Part shown: positions 57,925 to 64,000 of the stretch, piece by piece
Layout: every line of letters starts with the position of its first letter
Numbering within the stretch: position 1 is the first letter of the stretch
Assembly: GCF_020520425.1 (NCBI RefSeq)
Contig: NC_079487.1
Span: 85,193,141-85,257,140, forward strand
DNA length: 64,000 nucleotides
Direction: 5' to 3'
Source: Spinacia oleracea
Lineage: Eukaryota > Streptophyta > Magnoliopsida > Caryophyllales > Amaranthaceae
The notes under the pieces: generated by a model
The model's database searches: none
Seen by the model: only the letters and a program-made list of their open reading frames with translations
What the model was told of the DNA's origin: nothing
Translations under genes and position numbers: made by a program

Positions 57925-59304
57925 TGTTAGGTTATGATACATATGACAATACATAAATCATGCGGAAAAATCATAAAGCCAGGAAAGCATATTATTTACA
58001 CATAATCATTTAGCATAATTTAGGAGCATACACTTTGTAGCGTGCCCTCCCTAGCTGCGCCCGAACCGAACAAGAACAAGTCTTTAGGACTCCAAATGTC
58101 GTCCCTCCGTAGATAGTCCACAGTACGTCCGGATCCGCCTCAAGATTGACCAACTAGAATCGCCCTTAAGGTGCTAGGAATTTTCGGCTATTGTTGTGCA
58201 AGTGTATGGCTGAATTTTCTTTCAAAAACTTACCCTTTGAATACTTCAATCGTCACTGTAAATAATGACCCTAGGCACTTATTTATAGAGGTATGGAAAA
58301 GGAACTGGAATCCTATTAGGATACTAATTAATTTAATTAGAATCCTGCTAGGACTCTATTTAAATAAACTTTATCTAATAGGTTTAGGATTTAATCTTTT
58401 ATCGAATCCCGATAGCTTTAGGATTCGCACACGAGCATCGCACGAGCACCGTACACCCGCATAGGCCTTGCGGCCCACGCTGAGCGCACAACGCTCGGCC
58501 CATGCTGCTGTCCGCGCGCGCCCATGGCTTCGGCTGGGCCTAGCTTGCGCTGGGCCTGGTCGAGGCTTTGGCGTGTGTTGGTGATGCGCGTGGCTTGCTG
58601 GGCGATGGTCTGGCTTCGTGCTGGGCCTTCGTCTAGCGAGCCTCGTCCGATGCTAATTCGTACGATACGCTTCCGATTAAATTCCCGATTTCGGAATTCA
58701 TTTCCGATACGAACAATATTTAATATTTCCGATTCCGGAATTAAATTCAGTTTCGAACAAATATTTAATATTTCCGTTTCCGGAATTATTTTTCGATTCC
58801 GATAATATTTCCGATTCTGACAATATATCCGTTTCCGGCAATATTTCCGATTCCGGCAATATTTCCATTTCCGATAATATTTTCCGATACGTACCATGTT
58901 TCCGTTTCCGGCAACATCTACGACTTGGATAATATTTATATTTCCGATACGATCCATATTTCCGTTTCCGGCAATATCATCGTTTCCGGAGTATTCATTT
59001 CTTGCTTGTGACGATCTCAGCTCCCACTGAAACCAAGATCCGTCGATTCCGTATATCCATAGATAGAGTATTTAATGCTATTAAATACTTGATCCGTTTA
59101 CGTACTATTTGTGTGACCCTACGGGTTCAGTCAAGAGTAAGCTGTGGATTAATATCATTAATTCCACTTGAACTGAAGCGGCCTCTAGCTAGGCATTCAG
59201 CTCACTTGATCTCACTGAATTATTAACTTGTTAATTAATACTGAACCGCATTTATTAGACTTAACATTGAATGCATACTTGGACCAAGGGCATTATTTCC
59301 TTCA
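57925..59304 (-). repeat. 5' LTR of Copia-2
   Basis: 1380 bp, tgttaggttatg...tatttccttca in plus view. It preserves the uninterrupted site (aatgctattaaatac near 59075) that the Helitron hit in the other LTR. Confidence 0.92.
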
Positions 59305-59309
59305 CTTTT

Positions 59310-62300
59310 CACATATGCTTGCAAGACTTTTAGATCATGTCCCCACACAGATGTACATATGTACATTTACACAGATGCACAAATGTGCATTTACACAGAT
59401 CACACACAATTACACAAGTGTTGTTCATGACCGTTGTTAACGGCTTCTTCCCCACGAAAACACATTTGAAAACTTATCCAATAAAATGAGAAAATATATA
59501 TTCTCACACTTACTCAAAGTATGGTATCACAACAAAACCTCATCTGAAATCTTAAACACAATTTAAAATCTTGGCACAAACCATACTTATACAAAGTGAT
59601 AAATTTGTCCAAAATATTCGCTTAAAGATAACAATTTACTCATAACTTTTCACAAATTTTGTATACGTGATTCTTGAAAAAAAAAAACAATTTTAACCTA
59701 GTATATATATAAAGTTCAATATTCTTAGCGACACTCAAATTTAAATTATACTTCAAGGCAAATCGTATTTCTTAAGCTTATCACAAATCATACTCTCCAG
59801 CTCAAATTTTCAACTCACTATTAAACCATCGAAATCCTTAATCTGAATTACACAATTGCACATTCAATTTGGTCTGTAACACAAAGATCACACCTCCAAA
59901 CCATTAGCTTATAATCACAATAGCATAATAAGCTCATATCCTTTTAATGCGTAAACTTCATGGTCACTAATAAGTAATCCTAAATGAATCTGATTTCTCA
60001 ATAAAGTACTATACCCAAAGAAGCTTAATAGCTCAATCCGTATTAGTAAACTCAATTTAATGCTCAATCGCACATGGTTACGCACAAAACTCTATCGATC
60101 ACATAGATCTTATAACTAAATCTCATTAGGGATAAAGTATAAAACTTATATATAAATCCACAATTTAATCGTGTTGAAATATAAATTATTTATATTATTT
60201 CATCTTAGTCAAAGGATAATTTTGGTCTTTCAAATTCAAACATACTCTTTACAGAAAACAATATAAAGATCTCAAACGAAATAATTTAATAATATATTGA
60301 GCTTCCCAACTCGATGAAGGATAATTTGGTAAATATAGGCCATAATTCATAATTCGAAAAATCACGTAAGTAATTAAAATACGTAATTTATTATGTAGTT
60401 TAAAAACTGGATTTTTAGAAGATCAATTAGTTTATTATTATTTTTTATTATTTTTATGGTTACCCAAATCATAAAACTTGATTCAAAAAGTCATTGACGC
60501 TGTAACCAATCTCTATCGTCATATTAAAATAATACTATAACTAGTATGTTGGTGAAACTATCGTTTAGCGATAACTTTAATCATAACATAAAGAAAGAAA
60601 ATAATTATCCCATAAAGATAATTTATAGATCTTGTTATAAAATTGTGTGGCTCAAATAAAAGTTCAAGAAACCACTTAGTACAAAAGAAATATATCTCTC
60701 ATATATGGTTCAACTGATAGTTGTTGCTAAACTTTATTAATCCCAAACACATAGTCAATATATATATATGAGTCACTCATAATTTTCTTTATTTCAAAAT
60801 TTCTCACACCATAGCTTCAATGCTTACGAAGATTCCCTAAAACCATTTATCAAACATACCAATAATGTTCCTATCAAAAAAAAAAAAAAAACATACCAAT
60901 AATGTAATTACACTAGCATAGGCTTGCCCATAGCTTGTCCTAATGCAAGAGACCAATATCTTTACAACCCATATTATTCTTACACAGGCATAACTATTTT
61001 CAACAAGCTCTTGCACCGATCATATAACAAGACACACAATCACTTTTCACAAATCTCACAGTCCAGCTTTCACAAGTCACATATTCAAATCAATCATAGT
61101 ATTTCATATTCTAAAACAAAATAGGAAGTGCATTGAAATGCTAAAATAAATGTAAATTTTATACTCTATTTCCAAAATTTCAAATTCCAAATCACAGTAA
61201 CATAGTACTTGAACTTAAACCAAAATTTTATTCTTAAATGTAAATCAAAAAAATTCTTTAAATCCAGGAAACACAAGCTATAAGTTTTAACAAAGTGGAT
61301 GGACAATGTGTACCTTCAATCGTTACACCTAACCTCCGAGAATCTCATGTCTCGATCACCATCGATCGCTTTAATCCGAATTCAATCTTCCAGAACACAT
61401 CCCATACTTTAATCTCCAAGGATAACTCATAATCTTGACCACCAATTTTACCTTGAACATCATAAATTTATCACCAACAATTTACCTTGTCCTTTAGAAG
61501 CCAACAACAAAACTAAGAGGTTGGGGAAGTGAGAAGGAACAAGGAAGTGGGGCAACAACAACAACAACAACACGTTGACAGCAACAACTGTCAGCTTCGA
61601 AAAACCATATCTCCTAGATAAAGGTTCCAATTTTAGTAATTTTTGAGCCTAAGTTCATCAGGTCGAAGAGATATATAATTCTTATTCAGGGAACATAAGC
61701 TCAAAATTATTAGAATATCATCGAAATAACAGAAACAGAAGTTGGTGCTGACATCACAAAAACAGCAGCAGCAGTTGGTTTCATAAGGGCTTATCTCCTA
61801 GAATACAACTTCAAATTGAGCTATTTTTGAGCCTAAGTTGAATATCTCAAACAGAGCTACAAAATTTATGAAGAAATCATTGGCTAAAAATGACTTTATG
61901 ATGAAGATAAATCACGAAACAGAAGTTGTAGCTACAAGGAGTGAGATTGAATGAGTGTCTTTCCAATTGTTTTTTGTTTTACCATTTCATGAGATTAAGT
62001 TAGATGATCTTATCAAATCATGATAAGGTAGGCTATATGAATATAAGGTGACAACACACAAATATACTTTGGTCTTGGCATTCTCTTATTGTGACACGAA
62101 GAGAAAGGAGTAGTAAATGGTTGACTAGGATTAAAGGGTAAAATAGTCATTATCAACTTCTTTCTTTTTTTTTCTTTTTTTTTTAATTACATATGCTAGT
62201 AAATATTAATTTGCATTCAATCAGTTTTAATCTAAAACTAATTTCATACATAATTTAGCTAATAAATATAATTATCTTTTAAATTAAATCTCGTAAAAAT

Positions 62301-62312
62301 TGGGCTACTACA
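59310..62312 (-). repeat. Remainder of the long left LTR
   Basis: Continuation of the LTR begun at 42413. AT-rich, no gene. It contains an acaaca microsatellite (about 61554-61573) and ends gggctactaca. Short open frames here have no family resemblance. Confidence 0.65.
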
Positions 62313-63034
62313 TACTACCACCCTTAAAATAAATTTCGTCCTCGAAACTTCAAAACACAAACTTTAGATCATTTGAAGAAAACATATTAATTTGAAATCA
62401 TATTTTGAAATCACAGTGTAGGAAATACACCAAAATAACTCGATTTTCTTGACAGATATGAGTCCAATTGAGCAAAAATGTATATATTGGAGATTAATGC
62501 ATGATACTATACTCAATTCAATTTAGGAGGAAGGGCAGGATAGATTGTTATTGACAAATATGCCGAAACAAACGATCAAGAGATGGGGAAATGAAATAAT
62601 AAATTTTTACAATGAGCCCAATCTTTTCGTTAAGATTTAATTCCCAAGACCAAACAATCTATCCCATAATCTAATTGAAATAACCAATGAAATATATAAT
62701 CATCAATCCGTCATCTCCAAATGAATAACCATACTAATATCTTCAATCCTTGACACTTCTTTCCACATGGTTAAATGAAGGTTCACCAATTCCCAAAACA
62801 TATATCTTTTGATTTCCAATCTTCATATCCCTAAGATATTTTACAACTAAATTGTCATCACTTCAAATCTTCCTCTCAAATCCTGACTCATTGATAAGAC
62901 TTTGAGCTTATCATCCTAAATAAAACTCACATACCTATTAACTCTTTATTAAATCAATAAACCTATTTTCAACACAAAAACTATGATATGAAGATCATAG
63001 CAAACCCAAAATCAACCTTGGCTCTGATACCACC
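62313..63034 (-). other. Interior of the long-LTR element: PPT-like tract, 0.7 kb spacer, PBS
   Basis: Minus-strand gaggacgaaatttattttaa followed by gggtggtagta abuts the LTR at 62313, as in plant gypsy elements. At the other end minus-strand tggtatcagagcc (63018-63030) abuts the right LTR after GG and matches the initiator-Met tRNA complement. Nothing between them codes for protein. Confidence 0.7.
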
Positions 63035-64000
63035 TGTAACAGCCCGCTCTCTACGAGCTGCTAATTAGAATAGCTTATTAAACAGTAATCAAACTTAACC
63101 CTTAATCCACCAAGGATTAAACCATTCTCATCAACAACTCTCATAATTAACCTAAGAATATTCACAAATAAAACTATTACAACCTTATTCAATTCATACA
63201 ATCCAGCTAGTACATCTCTTTCCCCCGTTCACGATCCTTATTTTAACTTCGGCATTTACTAAACCTGCAAAGTCACTACATAAGAAACTGCCCCCACCAG
63301 GACAGGTTCAAAGAACAAAGTCAGGGAAACTGAGTACACACTGTCCAATCTGAAACTCATTTTGGTGGCTTAAAGCCTGATATCATGATTTATTTATTTG
63401 TAAGGTAAAACTCATTTGATACGATCATAATTCGTATTTCAAATCAAGCTCTGTAAACAAAATGCAAGAACTTAAATCATTTCACATAAATCTATAAATC
63501 ATAACTGTAATATTCATAGTTGATTAAATAAATTAAGCAAATGCTTCAGACTCATTCACTAGGTATGCAAAAGATGTTCATATCATAAGAGGTCTTCAAA
63601 TCCACTATCCAACATAGTCAAACTTTAACATATATTTTGAGAAGTATCCATCATGGATTCACAATTCGTCTCTCACGATTTTAATTATGAACCTAAGCTA
63701 AGTGCAAACACATCTCGACCTGTAATAGCCACTAATGATTCTTCGTACTAAATCTCTCAAACCTAGCTATACACATATATATTCTTTCGAAGATATTGAA
63801 ACTCCAATTCGTATCGATCTGGATAATTTATTTTTGAAATAGTATCATAAGACTAGTATAACCTTTTCAAAAGAGTTACTATAAATTATTGATATTCCAA
63901 AACCATAACTTTTTCCAAAATTACTTCTTACAAATGATAAATAACGTATCAAAATCACTCTTAGAATCTTGCAAACAATATATGTTTGATATTCCAAAAC
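63035..64000 (-). repeat. Right (5') LTR of the long-LTR element, truncated by window end
   Basis: Near-identical to 42413-43376, with scattered single-base differences (for example agcctatta / agcttatta). It continues beyond the window. Confidence 0.92.

Larger units (their letters stand above)
43538..59304 (-). mobile_element. Copia-2: non-autonomous copia element with intact LTRs and decayed pol
   Basis: LTRs at 43538-50411 (split by a Helitron; 1.38 kb without it) and 57925-59304. A perfect 5-bp duplication ctttt flanks it (43533-43537, 59305-59309). The LTRs differ at few positions. PPT-type aagtgggagac adjoins the left LTR (about 50412-50424) and PBS tggtatcacgagcc the right one. The interior pol is rotted, whereas the 5' leader and LTRs are close to Copia-1. 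Confidence 0.92.
42413..64000 (-). mobile_element. Non-autonomous LTR element with very long LTRs and a tiny interior
   Basis: The left LTR runs from 42413 (tgtaacagcccgctc) to 62312 (gggctactaca), interrupted by Copia-2. Its own length is about 4.13 kb. The right LTR starts at 63035 with the same sequence and runs off the window. The interior is only 62313-63034 (722 bp), with a PBS next to the right LTR and a PPT-like tract next to the left LTR, so the element is in minus orientation. No gag or pol frames. It sits in the Athila gag (left flank ggtag). The style of the start and of the gaggacgaaattt-type tail suggests Ty3/gypsy chromovirus ancestry (inference). Confidence 0.75.

Overview
This is a repeat-dominated stretch of a plant nuclear genome. 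It shows spliced genes with GT-AG introns, a phytocyanin-family gene, a plastid YbaB gene, and Ty1/copia, Ty3/gypsy, Helitron, SINE and MITE insertions. A eudicot is clear. A Caryophyllales/Amaranthaceae plant (spinach or beet relatives) is my guess from the style of the repeats and cannot be proven here.

Left part (1-19.4 kb) is the gene-bearing part. Positions 1-2213 are the 3' end of a plus-strand Ty3/gypsy element, probably of the Tat/Retand type, with an antisense ORF and a 3' LTR. The LTR has landed inside an S-like RNase T2 gene (2214-2737, minus), which keeps its TATA box, exon 1 and part of exon 2. Then come a Tourist-like MITE, a decayed TM9SF/EMP70 gene fragment (4.6-5.8 kb, minus), a small single-pass membrane protein gene (6502-6879, minus) with two ACGT (ABRE-like) cores upstream, a 1.36-kb Helitron holding a tandemly duplicated fold-back element, two SINEs, a Stowaway, an intact early nodulin-like (phytocyanin) gene (11040-11776, two exons), a LINE scrap, and a Harbinger-like transposon with another fold-back element nested in it. 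The last is an intact seven-exon gene for a plastid YbaB/EbfC nucleoid-associated protein (STIC2-like, 14190-19333, minus).

Middle part (19.4-36 kb): a sequence very rich in GAACA/TGTTC is present in two direct copies. The second copy is split by a Helitron (22142-34924), which is itself split by a young, nearly full-length Ty1/copia element (Copia-1, 23614-34019, minus, 5-bp TSD gaggg). Copia-1 has a one-base frame break between its gag/protease part and its integrase/RT part. A SINE with a perfect 19-bp target duplication and a Stowaway MITE also sit here.

Right part (36-64 kb) is a deep nest. A 5'-truncated plus-strand copia (Copia-3) holds a Ty3-type solo LTR with a 5-bp TSD. Next come scraps of a Tat-type LTR and of a LOG cytokinin-activating gene, then a 5'-truncated Athila-like gag. 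The gag is interrupted at 42413 by an unusual minus-strand retroelement with about 4.1-kb LTRs but only about 0.72 kb of internal sequence. Its left LTR is split by Copia-2 (43538-59304, TSD ctttt), which has near-identical LTRs but a rotted pol. Copia-2's left LTR is split by a 5.5-kb Helitron (44694-50187, minus) carrying pieces of at least three unrelated host genes (Nudix hydrolase, RAE1, WNK kinase). The insertion points can be read at base resolution because paralogous empty sites are in the window.

Only three host genes look intact: the ENODL gene, the STIC2-like gene and the small membrane protein gene. I saw no CRISPR array, rRNA gene or true tRNA gene.
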